DNA from: Microbispora catharanthi | GTDB lineage: Bacteria; Actinomycetota; Actinomycetes; Streptosporangiales; Streptosporangiaceae | Direction of reading: 5' to 3' | Length of the DNA: 64,000 nt | Assembly (NCBI RefSeq): GCF_006334915.2 | Contig: NZ_VDMA02000006.1 | Span: 310,001 to 374,000 of the forward strand | Shown here: piece by piece, positions 1 through 8,654 of the stretch | Numbering within the stretch: the stretch's first letter is position 1 | Layout: each line of letters begins with the position of its first letter | Notes under the pieces: generated by a model | What the model saw: the letters and a program-made list of their open reading frames with translations, nothing else | The model's database searches: none | What the model was told of the DNA's origin: nothing | Translations under genes and position numbers: made by a program

Positions 1-438
1 GTACCGCAGCCCCCACCTGATCTGGGTCTGCGGGTTGAACCGCCAGTCGCTGGCGACGTAGCCCATCTTCCGCCCGGGCAGCGCCTGCGGGATGCCGTAG
101 GCGCCCGAGCCCTGGTTGTAGGCCCGGTGGTCCCAGTTGCTCTCCCTGGTCCACAGGCTGTCCAGGCACTGGAACTGCTCGCCCGACCACGTGTGGCGGG
201 TGACGAGCCGGAAGGCGTACGCCTTGCTGCGGATCTTCGCCGGCGCCTGGCGGAACCGGGGCGGCTGCGCCGCCACCCGCGTCGTCCACACTCCGACGTG
301 GGTGACGGGCCGCACGCTCTCCCCGGTCCGCTCCGCGGCGGTCCACTCGTCGGCCCACGCCACTCCGCTTCCGCCACCGGTGACGGTGGCCGCGATGACG
401 GCGGCGACTGTGTTGCGTAGAACGCTTCTGCTGTCCAA
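1..438 (-). CDS. Secreted transglycosylase-like (lysozyme-fold) protein, 3' end cut by window
   Basis: Reading from a TTG at 438 gives 146 codons that run off the left edge. The N-terminus is a signal peptide (hydrophobic residues about 9-28, likely cleavage after VAWA near 29). After a low-complexity linker comes a transglycosylase-like module with CLDSLWTRESNWDHRA at 91-106, where E99 is the expected catalytic acid, followed by GAYGIPQALPG (113-122) and an NPQTQIRWGLRY ending. Family members normally end about 20 residues later, so little is missing. The predicted role is cleavage of cell-wall peptidoglycan outside the cell. The TTG start is chosen because an AAGGA box lies about 6 nt upstream on the minus strand and no ATG/GTG fits. 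Function is by family resemblance only. Confidence 0.75.
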   Translation of the reverse strand, partial: MDSRSVLRNTVAAVIAATVTGGGSGVAWADEWTAAERTGESVRPVTHVGVWTTRVAAQPPRFRQAPAKIRSKAYAFRLVTRHTWSGEQFQCLDSLWTRESNWDHRAYNQGSGAYGIPQALPGRKMGYVASDWRFNPQTQIRWGLRY

Positions 439-752
439 ATCGGTCCTTGTCGTCGGGTCGCGTGCGGAAGGCGGGCGCGCGTGGCGCCCGCCGCGCGGCC
501 GCGCGCCCATGGCGTGGGCGCCGCCGTCCGCTCGGCCCGCACCGGATCACCACAAGCTTCCGGCGGGCACCGCGACGGGTCCTCACGCGGATTGAAATAC
601 GGCCGCCCGCCTCCCCGGCGGCATCCGCGGCACCTCGCGGACGGTTCTTTGCCGATCCGCCCCCCAACGCCGACCGTTCCCGGAGGCGCGGCTTACCGTG
701 CACGGCGCGCCCTGCGGCGAGAACGGACGGGACGCTCGTTTAGGGTGCGGAC
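439..752. other. Intergenic region between divergent genes
   Basis: This 314-bp spacer separates the divergent transglycosylase and glutathione peroxidase genes. I looked for a c-di-AMP (ydaO-type) riboswitch, because such elements often precede actinomycete cell-wall hydrolases, but saw no recognisable core on the minus strand. The only sites I can support are the -10 hexamer of the peroxidase gene and the AAGGA box of the transglycosylase gene. Confidence 0.5.
741..746 (+). promoter_or_regulatory. -10 hexamer TAGGGT of glutathione peroxidase gene
   Basis: TAGGGT fits the actinobacterial TANNNT pattern and ends 6 nt before the ATG at 753. No ribosome binding site lies between them, so a leaderless transcript is likely. 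No convincing -35 box is visible. Confidence 0.5.
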
Positions 753-1241
753 ATGAGCGTTCTCGATATTCCGGTGACCACGATCGACGGCGAGGGCACG
801 ACCCTCGGCGACCTGCTCGGCGGCGGGGCCGCCCTGGTGGTCAACGTGGCGTCCAGGTGCGGGCTGACCCCGCAGTACGAGGGCCTGGTCGCGCTCCAGC
901 GGGCGTACGCCGACCGGGGGTTCACCGTCGTCGGCGTGCCCTGCAACCAGTTCATGGGCCAGGAGCCCGGCTCGGCGGAGGAGATCAAGGAGTTCTGCTC
1001 CACGACCTACGGCGTGGACTTCCCGTTGCTGGAGAAGACCGAGGTCAACGGCCCGGGGCGGCATCCTCTCTACGTCGGGCTGACCGAGACCCCCGACGCG
1101 GAGGGCGAGGCGGGCGACATCCAGTGGAACTTCGAGAAGTTCCTGGTCGCCGCCGACGGCCAGGTGGTCGCCCGGTTCCGCCCCCGCGTCGTCCCCGAGG
1201 CCCCGGAGATCGCCGAGGCGATCGAGAAGGTCATCGCCTAG
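753..1241 (+). CDS. Glutathione peroxidase family protein (thioredoxin-type, Cys)
   Basis: A 162-residue thioredoxin-fold peroxidase that reduces H2O2 or organic hydroperoxides in the cytoplasm. The peroxidatic residue is Cys36 in NVASRCGLT. The rest of the catalytic tetrad is visible as Gln70 (PCNQFMGQEPG), Trp125 and Asn126 (IQWNFEKF). Cys82 (EFCSTTYGVDF) sits where 2-Cys GPx enzymes have the resolving cysteine, so thioredoxin is a more likely reductant than glutathione; actinomycetes use mycothiol. Length is normal for a bacterial GPx. The gene overlaps the convergent LacI gene by 11 bp and shares no operon. Transcription is probably leaderless from the -10 at 741-746. Confidence 0.9.
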   Translation: MSVLDIPVTTIDGEGTTLGDLLGGGAALVVNVASRCGLTPQYEGLVALQRAYADRGFTVVGVPCNQFMGQEPGSAEEIKEFCSTTYGVDFPLLEKTEVNGPGRHPLYVGLTETPDAEGEAGDIQWNFEKFLVAADGQVVARFRPRVVPEAPEIAEAIEKVIA

Positions 1242-2235
1242 GAACCGAGACCTTGGGCCCGCAGCTCGCCCGTACGACGAGCTGGGTGGGCAGCGTGACG
1301 GTCGGAGGACGCCTGCCCTGCCGCAGCACCAGCTCGGCGGCGCGGTAGCCGATGTCCTGGGCCGGCTGGGCGATCACGGTCAGCGGCGGGGAGCACAGCT
1401 CGGCCCAGGGCACGTCGTCGAACATGATGAGCGACACGTCCCTGGGGATGCGCACGTCCAGCTCGCGGGCGGCCAGCACGGCCGCCTCGCCGAGCACGTT
1501 GCCGCCCGCGATCACCGCGGTGACGTCCGGCCGGTGCTGCAGCAGGCCCGCGGCCGCGGCGTAGGCGGAGTCGCGGCTCGACCGGGCGTGCACGACCAGA
1601 TCCCGGTCGGCGGGCAGGCCCAGCGAGGCGATCGCGGCGCTGAACGCGGCGACCCGCTGCGACTGCCCGTGCCGGCCGAGATAGGCGATCTTGCGGTGGC
1701 CCAGCCCGGCCAGGTACTCGACGGCCGTCAGCACCCCCGCCCGGTCGTCGGGCACCACGCTGGGCACGTCGGCGCGCACCCGCCGGTCGGCGAACACGAC
1801 GTTCAGCCCCGCGCGCAGGGCGGGCGCCCACATCTCGCCGTCCCCGGACGGCACCGCGATCAGCCGGTCCATGCTCTGCTCGATGAGCGTGCCGATCAGC
1901 TCGGCCTCCCGTTCGGGATCGTCGCCGGTGACCCCCACCGTGACGGGCTCGCCGTACGAGCGCGCGCACGACAGCACGCCGTCGGTCAGCCGCGCGTAGA
2001 AGCTGTCGGTGATGTCGGGGACCAGCAGGCCGATGCCGCCCGTCCGCTGGCGCCTCAGGTTGCGTCCCAGCGCGCTCGGCCGGTAGTCGAGCCGCGCCGC
2101 CGCGGCGAGCACCTTCTCGCGGGTCTCCGCGCTCGCCGAGCCGCCCGACAGGACACGGGACACGGTGGCCACCCCGACCCCGGCCGCCTCCGCCACTTCC
2201 TTGATGGTTATCCGCCGCTGCGCTGGACCACTCAT
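1231..2235 (-). CDS. LacI family transcriptional regulator
   Basis: A 334-residue sugar-responsive repressor. The N-terminal helix-turn-helix is at about 8-32 (ITIKEVAEAAGVGVATVSRVLSG), followed by the hinge helix region (YRPSALGRNLRRQRTGGIGLLVPD) and a periplasmic-binding-protein-like effector domain to residue 334. It is divergent from the MsiK-like ATPase gene 126 bp away, so a role in carbohydrate uptake control is likely; the effector cannot be read from sequence. An inverted repeat covers the ATG, which implies autoregulation. No convincing RBS lies upstream, as expected if the operator/start region doubles as a leaderless 5' end. The 3' end overlaps the peroxidase gene by 11 bp. Confidence 0.9.
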   Translation of the reverse strand: MSGPAQRRITIKEVAEAAGVGVATVSRVLSGGSASAETREKVLAAAARLDYRPSALGRNLRRQRTGGIGLLVPDITDSFYARLTDGVLSCARSYGEPVTVGVTGDDPEREAELIGTLIEQSMDRLIAVPSGDGEMWAPALRAGLNVVFADRRVRADVPSVVPDDRAGVLTAVEYLAGLGHRKIAYLGRHGQSQRVAAFSAAIASLGLPADRDLVVHARSSRDSAYAAAAGLLQHRPDVTAVIAGGNVLGEAAVLAARELDVRIPRDVSLIMFDDVPWAELCSPPLTVIAQPAQDIGYRAAELVLRQGRRPPTVTLPTQLVVRASCGPKVSVPRR

Positions 2236-2260
2236 GGAAACGATTCCATCATGATTCCAT
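2234..2260. promoter_or_regulatory. Probable LacI-type operator overlapping the regulator's start codon
   Basis: ATGGAAACGATTCCAT (2234-2249) is a 16-bp inverted repeat with one mismatched position per arm. It resembles the GAAACG/CGTTTC cores of LacI-family operators. The half site GATTCCAT recurs at 2253-2260, exactly 11 bp (one helical turn) downstream. The first site contains the LacI gene's ATG (2235-2233 on the minus strand). Confidence 0.6.
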
Positions 2261-2279
2261 GGGTCGTGTCACCGAAATC

Positions 2280-2309
2280 TTGACAATAGGCGGTATTTCA
2301 CGGGACAGT
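2280..2309 (+). promoter_or_regulatory. Possible promoter of msiK-like gene
   Basis: TTGACA (2280-2285) is a consensus -35 box. A weak -10 (GACAGT, 2304-2309) follows after 18 bp. The LacI operator lies 20 bp upstream of the -35. The -10 is poor, so this is tentative. Confidence 0.35.
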
Positions 2310-2361
2310 CTTGAAAACGTATCCACTTCTTCTTGTTGTCTCGGAAGCGCGAAGGACTGGC

Positions 2362-3582
<1,221 letters not shown>

Positions 3583-3588
3583 CCCGGG

Positions 3589-4623
3589 TCACCCCCGCCG
3601 TACTACGGGCGGCGGGGGGTTTCCGGCGGAGCGCGGGCGCGGCACGCGCCCGCGCTGCCGGTCGTCACCGGCCGGCATCCACAAGGACGCCCACGCCCAC
3701 ATCGGGCGCGCGTAGATGAAGTCGTGCCGGAGGCGCGCACAGCAGAGCAGCGCGGTGGCGGTCGCGGCGGTGACCGCGGCCGCTGTGCTCGCGGGCACCC
3801 AGCCGAGCGCGACCGCGAGCCCGGCCGTCCCGGTGCCGGCCGAAACACCGCACAGCGCGGGCGCCGCATTCCGCGCCGGTCCCGCCGGCCGGCCCGCCCG
3901 CCGCGGACGGCGGACGGCGTACGCCCCGGCCCCCACGATCGCGGCCAGCGCCGGCAGCAGCAGCCCGGCCGCGACCACGGCTGTGCCGCGTCCGGCCGTC
4001 AGCCCGGCGGCCGTGCAGGTCAGGACGAATCCGGCGAACAGCGAGGCGGACGGCCCGAGCCGGACCCTGCCACGCGCCCTGCCGTACGGGAGGGCGCCGA
4101 GGCACGCCCCCGCCAGGGCGGCCGCGAGCGCCGCGAGGGACGGGTCGCCCAGCACGAGCGCCGTCCCGGCGAGGAACGCGCCGGTGACGGCGCCGACCGC
4201 GGCCAGCGCGCCGCCGAGCCGGTCGAGCAGCCCGTACGCGTTGGTCATCGCGACGATCCACATCACGCTGACCGGGCCGTCCAGCCAGTCGCCCGTCAGC
4301 GTCACCTGCACTCCGCACAGCACGACCCCGCCCGCCGCCACCGACTCCACGATGAGCCGCGTGACGAGCGGCAGCGCGCCCACGTCCGCGATGAGCCCGA
4401 GCAGCGCCACCGCGGCGGCGGCCAGCAGGACCGCGCTCACCCGCCGGTCGAGCGGGCCCATGGCCGTCATCGTGCCCGTCACCGCGGCGCCCGCCGTGGC
4501 CGCCGCCAGCGTCACCCCGCCCAGATAGGGGACCGCGCGCCGCACCGGCCGCAGGCCCGCGGCGGCGAGCAGGCAGGCGACCGCTCCCGCGAGCGCGGGC
4601 GCCAGCGCCGGGAGGGGCGTCAT
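3589..4623 (-). CDS. MraY/WecA-like polytopic membrane protein, catalytic motifs degenerate
   Basis: 344 residues with about ten hydrophobic segments and the topology of glycosyl-4 (MraY/WecA) polyprenyl-phosphate sugar-phosphate transferases. PxxGG is present as VPYLGG (31-36). The three acidic catalytic motifs are altered: the DDxxD site reads GLIADVGAL (77-84), the NxxNxxDGxDGL site reads NAYGLLDRLGGAL (128-140) and the GDSGSLF site reads LGPSASLF (189-196). The HxxHH loop is also absent. It may therefore be a non-catalytic partner or do different chemistry. It overlaps the upstream GT4 gene by an ATGA (4620-4623), so the two are translationally coupled. It is tail-to-tail with msiK, 6 bp apart. 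Confidence 0.65.
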   Translation of the reverse strand: MTPLPALAPALAGAVACLLAAAGLRPVRRAVPYLGGVTLAAATAGAAVTGTMTAMGPLDRRVSAVLLAAAAVALLGLIADVGALPLVTRLIVESVAAGGVVLCGVQVTLTGDWLDGPVSVMWIVAMTNAYGLLDRLGGALAAVGAVTGAFLAGTALVLGDPSLAALAAALAGACLGALPYGRARGRVRLGPSASLFAGFVLTCTAAGLTAGRGTAVVAAGLLLPALAAIVGAGAYAVRRPRRAGRPAGPARNAAPALCGVSAGTGTAGLAVALGWVPASTAAAVTAATATALLCCARLRHDFIYARPMWAWASLWMPAGDDRQRGRVPRPRSAGNPPPPVVRRG

Positions 4624-5789
4624 CGGCTGCCCACCTCCGACCGCGTCGCGCCGCGCAGCGCCCGGTAGAGGGCCTCGGTGTCGGCCACCAGCCGGTCCAC
4701 GCAGAACGCCCGCCCGGTCCACGCGCGGGCCGACTCGCCCATCCGCCGCGCCAGGCCGGGGTCCACCAGCAGCCGTACGACGTGGTCGGCCATCTCGTCC
4801 GAGTCCGGCTCGGTCAGGAATCCCGTGCGGCGGTCCATGACAACCTCGGGAACGCTGCCGACGCGCGTGGCCACCACCGGCAGGCCCGCCATGCCGGCCT
4901 CCACGAGCGCCAGCGGCGTGCCCTCGCTGTCGGAGGTGAGCAGCACCACGTCGGCCGCGGCGTACACGGTCTCGACGTCGCGCCGCCAGCCGAGCAGCCG
5001 GAAGGATTCCCACATCGGCATGACGGCCCGCTCCACCTCCTCCTTCAGCTCGCCGCTGCCGCAGACGAGGAACCGGGCACCGGGCAGCCGGGCCAGGACG
5101 GCCCTGGCGACCTCCGCGAGCCGGTCGGGCCGTTTGGCCTTCTTCAGCCGGCCGACGTACGCCACGACCGGCGCGTCCAGTGGGACGCCCAGCGCGGCGC
5201 GGGCCCGGGCACGCTCGGGCAGCGGGGCGAGCCCGGCGCCGGGCGGGATGACGACGTACTGCTCGGGCCGGCCGATCCCGGCCGCGAGGAGGTCGTCGCG
5301 CACCCGGGCGCCGACCGTGACGAGGTGGTCGGTCATCCTCGCCAGCCGGCGCTCGGTGCGGACGTAGACGGCCCGCCGCAGGCGGGAGAGCTGTCCGTCG
5401 AGGAGGTGGCCGTGGTAGCTGTGCACCCGGGCCGCCCCGACGCCCGACAGCCGCACCGCGAGGCGGCCGAGCGCGCCCGCCTTGGTGGTCCTGGTGTGCA
5501 CGATGTGCGGCCTGAACTCGCGCATCGCGTTCGTCAGCCGGAACAGGGCCCGGTAGTCGTCGGCCGGCTTGATCGCACGGCCGAGGCCCGGCACCCGGTG
5601 GACCGGGATCGTCACGTCGCGAAGCTGCAGGTGGTCGCCCTCGCCGCCGTCGACGTATCCGGTGTACAGGCGGTGGTCGAACTCCACCGGGCTGAGCCGC
5701 TCGCACAACCCGGTGACCTGGGTGGCGGGACCGCTCACGTTCATCCGGGCGATTATCTCCATGACACGAATCCGGTCGTCCGGTTTCAT
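4620..5789 (-). CDS. Glycosyltransferase family 4 (GT-B)
   Basis: 389 residues with the two-domain GT-B fold. The N-terminal acceptor domain includes VSGPATQVTGL near 18-28 and HTRTTKAGALGRLA near 98. The C-terminal nucleotide-sugar domain has YVGRLKKAKRPDRL and the E-x7-E retaining motif SEGTPLALVEAGMAGLPVVAT. It should transfer a sugar from a nucleotide donor to a lipid-linked or glycan acceptor at the inner face of the membrane. A strong GGAGGAG box precedes the ATG. It is the first gene of a two-gene operon with the MraY-like gene and is divergent from the UDP-sugar dehydrogenase-like gene. Donor and acceptor cannot be told from sequence. Confidence 0.85.
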   Translation of the reverse strand: MKPDDRIRVMEIIARMNVSGPATQVTGLCERLSPVEFDHRLYTGYVDGGEGDHLQLRDVTIPVHRVPGLGRAIKPADDYRALFRLTNAMREFRPHIVHTRTTKAGALGRLAVRLSGVGAARVHSYHGHLLDGQLSRLRRAVYVRTERRLARMTDHLVTVGARVRDDLLAAGIGRPEQYVVIPPGAGLAPLPERARARAALGVPLDAPVVAYVGRLKKAKRPDRLAEVARAVLARLPGARFLVCGSGELKEEVERAVMPMWESFRLLGWRRDVETVYAAADVVLLTSDSEGTPLALVEAGMAGLPVVATRVGSVPEVVMDRRTGFLTEPDSDEMADHVVRLLVDPGLARRMGESARAWTGRAFCVDRLVADTEALYRALRGATRSEVGSR

Positions 5790-5943
5790 GCTGGCTCCTC
5801 CCTGATCATGTCGGAGAAGCTAGTCCGCGGTCCCACCGCCGACGGGGCGCCCGGACGCCGCCGGAAGAGACTTTTCCCTATCCGTACCCAAGCCTTACAG
5901 CCATCCCGTCCGCCAATCCCGGGGGCGGCGGCGGGGTCGCTCC

Positions 5944-5949
5944 TACAGT
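5944..5949 (+). promoter_or_regulatory. -10 hexamer TACAGT of UDP-sugar dehydrogenase-like gene
   Basis: TACAGT ends 7 nt before the GTG at 5957 with no RBS between, so a leaderless transcript is likely. The same TACAGTTCG string precedes the MarR gene start. Confidence 0.5.
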
Positions 5950-5956
5950 TCGTAGC

Positions 5957-7180
5957 GTGGCGGAGAAGCTGGTGGTCGTGGGCCAGGGCCCGGCCGGGCT
6001 GCCCCTGGCGATGCGCGCCGTGGAGGCGGGATTCCGCGTCGTCGGCCTCGACGAGGACGAGTGGCGGGTCAAGCGGCTGAACGCGGGGGAGCCGTGCGCC
6101 GAGGGCGTCGGCGCCGCCGCGCTGGCCGCCGCACACGCCTCCGGCCGGTACGCGGCGAGCGCCGACGCGGCCGACGCCTCCGGGTTCGACGTCTGCGTGC
6201 TCACCTCGCCGGTGCGGATGCGGGGCGGCGCGCCCGACCTCGGCCCGCTCGGCTCGGCCGCCGGCCGGATCGTCCCGTTCCTGCGGCCGGGGGCGACCGT
6301 GGTGCTGGAGGGCACCGCCTATCCCGGCACCACGGAGGAGTTCGTACGGCCGCTGCTCGAACAGGGGTCGGGACTGCGCGCGGGGGACGACTTCCACCTC
6401 GGCCACAGTCCGCACCGGGCCGAGCCGGGCAATCCGCGCTGGCGGCTCGGCAACACGCCCAAGGTCGTCTCGGGCGTCGACGCGGCCTCGCTGCGGGCGG
6501 TGACGGACTTCTACGGCAGGCTGGTGCGGGAGACCGTCCCGGTCTCCTCGCCCCGGGTGTCGGAGCTGTGCGCGCTGCTGGAAAGCGCCCGCGCGCACGT
6601 CGGCGCGGCCCTGGCGAACGAGCTGTCGATCTTCGCCGCGCACCTCGGCGTCGACGTGTGGGAGGCGGTTGAGGCCGCCGCCTCCACGCCCTTCGGGCAC
6701 GCCGCCGTGGCGCCCTGCCCCGGGCTCGAGGACTCCTGCCTGCCGCTCGACGTGGCCTACCTGCCGTGGGGGATCCGGCGCGGCGTCGGGCGGGGATTCC
6801 GGCTGGTCGAGGCGGCCAACGACGTCAACGCGCACATGCCCGCCCATGTGGTCGACCGGCTCGGCCTCGCGCTCAACCGGAGGTGCCGCTCGATCAGGGG
6901 CAGCAGGATCCTGCTGCTCGGGCTGTCGCCTGTCGAGGTCGCCAAGACGCTGTGCCGGCTCGGCGCCCGGGTGCGGGCCGCGGATCCGCATGCCGACGAT
7001 CTCGTCGTGCCGGCCGGGGTCGAGGTGGTCGAGCCGGACGCCGCGGAGATGGCCAGGGCCGACGCGGTCGTCGTGCTCGGCGGGCAGGACTGCTACGACT
7101 ACGACCTGGTCCAGCGGGCGAGCCGGTTCGTCTTCGACACCCGGGGCCGCTGCCGCGGCCCGAACGTCGAGCGGCTGTGA
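5957..7180 (+). CDS. UDP-sugar (WbpA-like) dehydrogenase homologue with altered active site
   Basis: 407 residues laid out like UDP-GlcNAc/UDP-glucose 6-dehydrogenases. The NAD-binding loop is VVGQGPAGLPLA (8-18), followed by EGTAYPGTTEE (118-128), a central helix NELSIFAAHLGVD, and a C-terminal UDP-binding domain. The thiohemiacetal cysteine is probably Cys261 (EDSCLPLDVAYLP), but the usual GGHC context reads EDSC. The catalytic helix motif E-x2-K-x3-N reads ELCALLES (203-210), so the general-acid Lys and oxyanion Asn are Ala206 and Ser210. Normal four-electron oxidation is therefore doubtful. The gene is divergent from the GT4/MraY-like operon and probably belongs to the same glycan pathway. 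Start GTG is supported by the -10 at 5944. Confidence 0.7.
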   Translation: MAEKLVVVGQGPAGLPLAMRAVEAGFRVVGLDEDEWRVKRLNAGEPCAEGVGAAALAAAHASGRYAASADAADASGFDVCVLTSPVRMRGGAPDLGPLGSAAGRIVPFLRPGATVVLEGTAYPGTTEEFVRPLLEQGSGLRAGDDFHLGHSPHRAEPGNPRWRLGNTPKVVSGVDAASLRAVTDFYGRLVRETVPVSSPRVSELCALLESARAHVGAALANELSIFAAHLGVDVWEAVEAAASTPFGHAAVAPCPGLEDSCLPLDVAYLPWGIRRGVGRGFRLVEAANDVNAHMPAHVVDRLGLALNRRCRSIRGSRILLLGLSPVEVAKTLCRLGARVRAADPHADDLVVPAGVEVVEPDAAEMARADAVVVLGGQDCYDYDLVQRASRFVFDTRGRCRGPNVERL

Positions 7181-7181
7181 G

Positions 7182-7931
7182 TCAGCGGTAGCGCAGCTTC
7201 GCCATGCGGCCGACCAGGTTGAGCGGCAGGAGCCTGGCGAGCGCCGCGACCGCCTTGTAACGGGCCGACGGCACGCTCACCCAGGCCCCGCGGGCCAGGT
7301 CGCGCATCGCGTCGGCGGCGACGCGGTCGGCCGACAGCCACGCGAAGCGCGGCAGGCCGGACATGTCGAGCTTGGCCCGGTCGTGGAACTCGGTCCGCAC
7401 GAACCCCGGGCACAGCGCCATCACCCGCACGCCGTGCCGGTTGACCATGTTGGCCGCCGAGGCGCTGTAGTTCACCACCCACGACTTCGTGGCGCTGTAG
7501 GTGCCGCCGGGGAGGAACGCCGCGACCGAGGCCACGTTGATCACCCCGCCCCGCCTCTTGGAGATCATGTACGGCAGGGCCGCCCGGGTCAGCCGCAGCA
7601 CCGCCTCGCAGTGCAGTCGCAGCATCCGGACCTCGTCCTCCACGGGGGTGTCGAGGAAGCCCCCGGGGTGCCCGAACCCGGCGTTGTTGACCAGCAGGTC
7701 GATGCCGGAGCGCAGCCGCTCCTCGGCCGCCGCCATCCCCTCCTCCGTGGTCAGGTCGGCGTGCAGCGGCTCGACCGGCACGCCGTACCGCTTGTGCAGG
7801 GCCTCGGCGGAGGCGGCGAGCCGCTCCTCGTCGCGGGCCACCAGGACCAGGGAGAATCCGTCGGCGGCCAGGCGGCGCGCGAAGGCGGCGCCGATCCCGG
7901 CGGTCGCGCCGGTGATGAGTGCGGTGGGCAT
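7182..7931 (-). CDS. Short-chain dehydrogenase/reductase
   Basis: 249 residues, a classical SDR. The cofactor loop is TGATAGIG (7-14), followed by NNAG (82-85), and the catalytic Ser135, Tyr145 and Lys149 (YSATK). Arg33 (VLVARDEERL) after the second strand suggests NADP(H). The C-terminal part (RYKAVAALARLLPLNLVGRMAKL) is typical of the DltE-like/COG0300 subgroup. The substrate is unknown. ATG at 7931 starts immediately before the Rossmann strand; an upstream GTG would only add ten non-homologous residues. It is tail-to-tail with the dehydrogenase-like gene at 7180 with one base between the stop codons. Confidence 0.85.
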   Translation of the reverse strand: MPTALITGATAGIGAAFARRLAADGFSLVLVARDEERLAASAEALHKRYGVPVEPLHADLTTEEGMAAAEERLRSGIDLLVNNAGFGHPGGFLDTPVEDEVRMLRLHCEAVLRLTRAALPYMISKRRGGVINVASVAAFLPGGTYSATKSWVVNYSASAANMVNRHGVRVMALCPGFVRTEFHDRAKLDMSGLPRFAWLSADRVAADAMRDLARGAWVSVPSARYKAVAALARLLPLNLVGRMAKLRYR

Positions 7932-7982
7932 GACGGCAGCGTACCCACCGCACGGGTCCACCCGTCCGGCCCGTAGCGGCGG

Positions 7983-8309
7983 TCACACCTCGGCGGCGCG
8001 GCTGATCAGCTCCTCCACCTTCGCGCTGAGCCGGGCGGCACGGGGCCACCCGGCGTACAGGGTGAGGAACACGACCGTCTCGCGCAGTTCGGCCGGGGTC
8101 AGCTCGCCCGAGCGCAGGGCGGTGTCGAGGTGCAGTTCGAGCATGTCGTCCATGTCCTGGCCGACGAGCAGGCCGAGCAGCAGCAACCGCCGTTCCCTGA
8201 CCGTGAGGACCTGCCGGGACCACACCTCGGAGAACATGCGCTCCGCCGTCACCCCGAAGAAGCCGTCCGGCCCCTCGCCGGTGCCGTCTTCTTCGTAGAC
8301 CTGCTTCAT
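7983..8309 (-). CDS. Carboxymuconolactone decarboxylase-like (CMD) protein
   Basis: 108 residues of the AhpD/CMD fold: helical, with LTVRERRLLLLGLLVG, a central HLDTALRSGELTPAELRE segment and VVFLTLYAGWPRA near the end. It lacks a CxxC peroxidase motif, so it resembles the 4-carboxymuconolactone decarboxylase branch rather than AhpD; many such proteins have no known substrate. The start at MKQVYEED is preferred because GGGAGGG lies 7 nt upstream; an ATG at 8345 would extend it by 12 residues. It lies 51 bp upstream of the SDR gene on the same strand and may be cotranscribed with it. Confidence 0.75.
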   Translation of the reverse strand: MKQVYEEDGTGEGPDGFFGVTAERMFSEVWSRQVLTVRERRLLLLGLLVGQDMDDMLELHLDTALRSGELTPAELRETVVFLTLYAGWPRAARLSAKVEELISRAAEV

Positions 8310-8654
8310 GTGCGCCAGCCCTCCCACGGTGATTCCTGACGGCATGCATCAAGTTGTCGTGTTCGAGGCAGTCAGGCGTTACATGATCTGCTCATCCGAC
8401 ACCGGCCGATCTCACCGCGCGGGTCTTCCCCTGCTTTCGCCGGTCGTCCATTGGGTATCGCCATCAGAGGGCCACCGGGGGCGGATGCCGGTGCCGGCCG
8501 GGCGTTGCGAGCAGCTTCCGTATAACAGGAACAACCAAGATCCGAGAAAGATTCGGTCTAGTTTTCCGGCCCATCGCAGATTTACCGTTGAGAGGGATAG
8601 TTGGAAAACGGGCACTACTACCTCGTAGACCCGCAAAGCGGAGGTTGGGCCCTG
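8310..8654. other. Intergenic region between divergent CMD and lipoprotein genes
   Basis: This 345-bp spacer has lower GC than its surroundings, especially 8510-8600, as expected for promoters. TATAAC (8521-8526) is a plausible -10, but no matching -35 is seen. A second possible start (TTG 8601 with GAGAGGG upstream) for the lipoprotein gene lies here. No other gene or RNA is evident. Confidence 0.4.

Noticed and set aside
439-752. Possible c-di-AMP riboswitch before the transglycosylase gene
   Set aside because: Expected by analogy with actinomycete cell-wall hydrolases, but no conserved core could be found on the minus strand.
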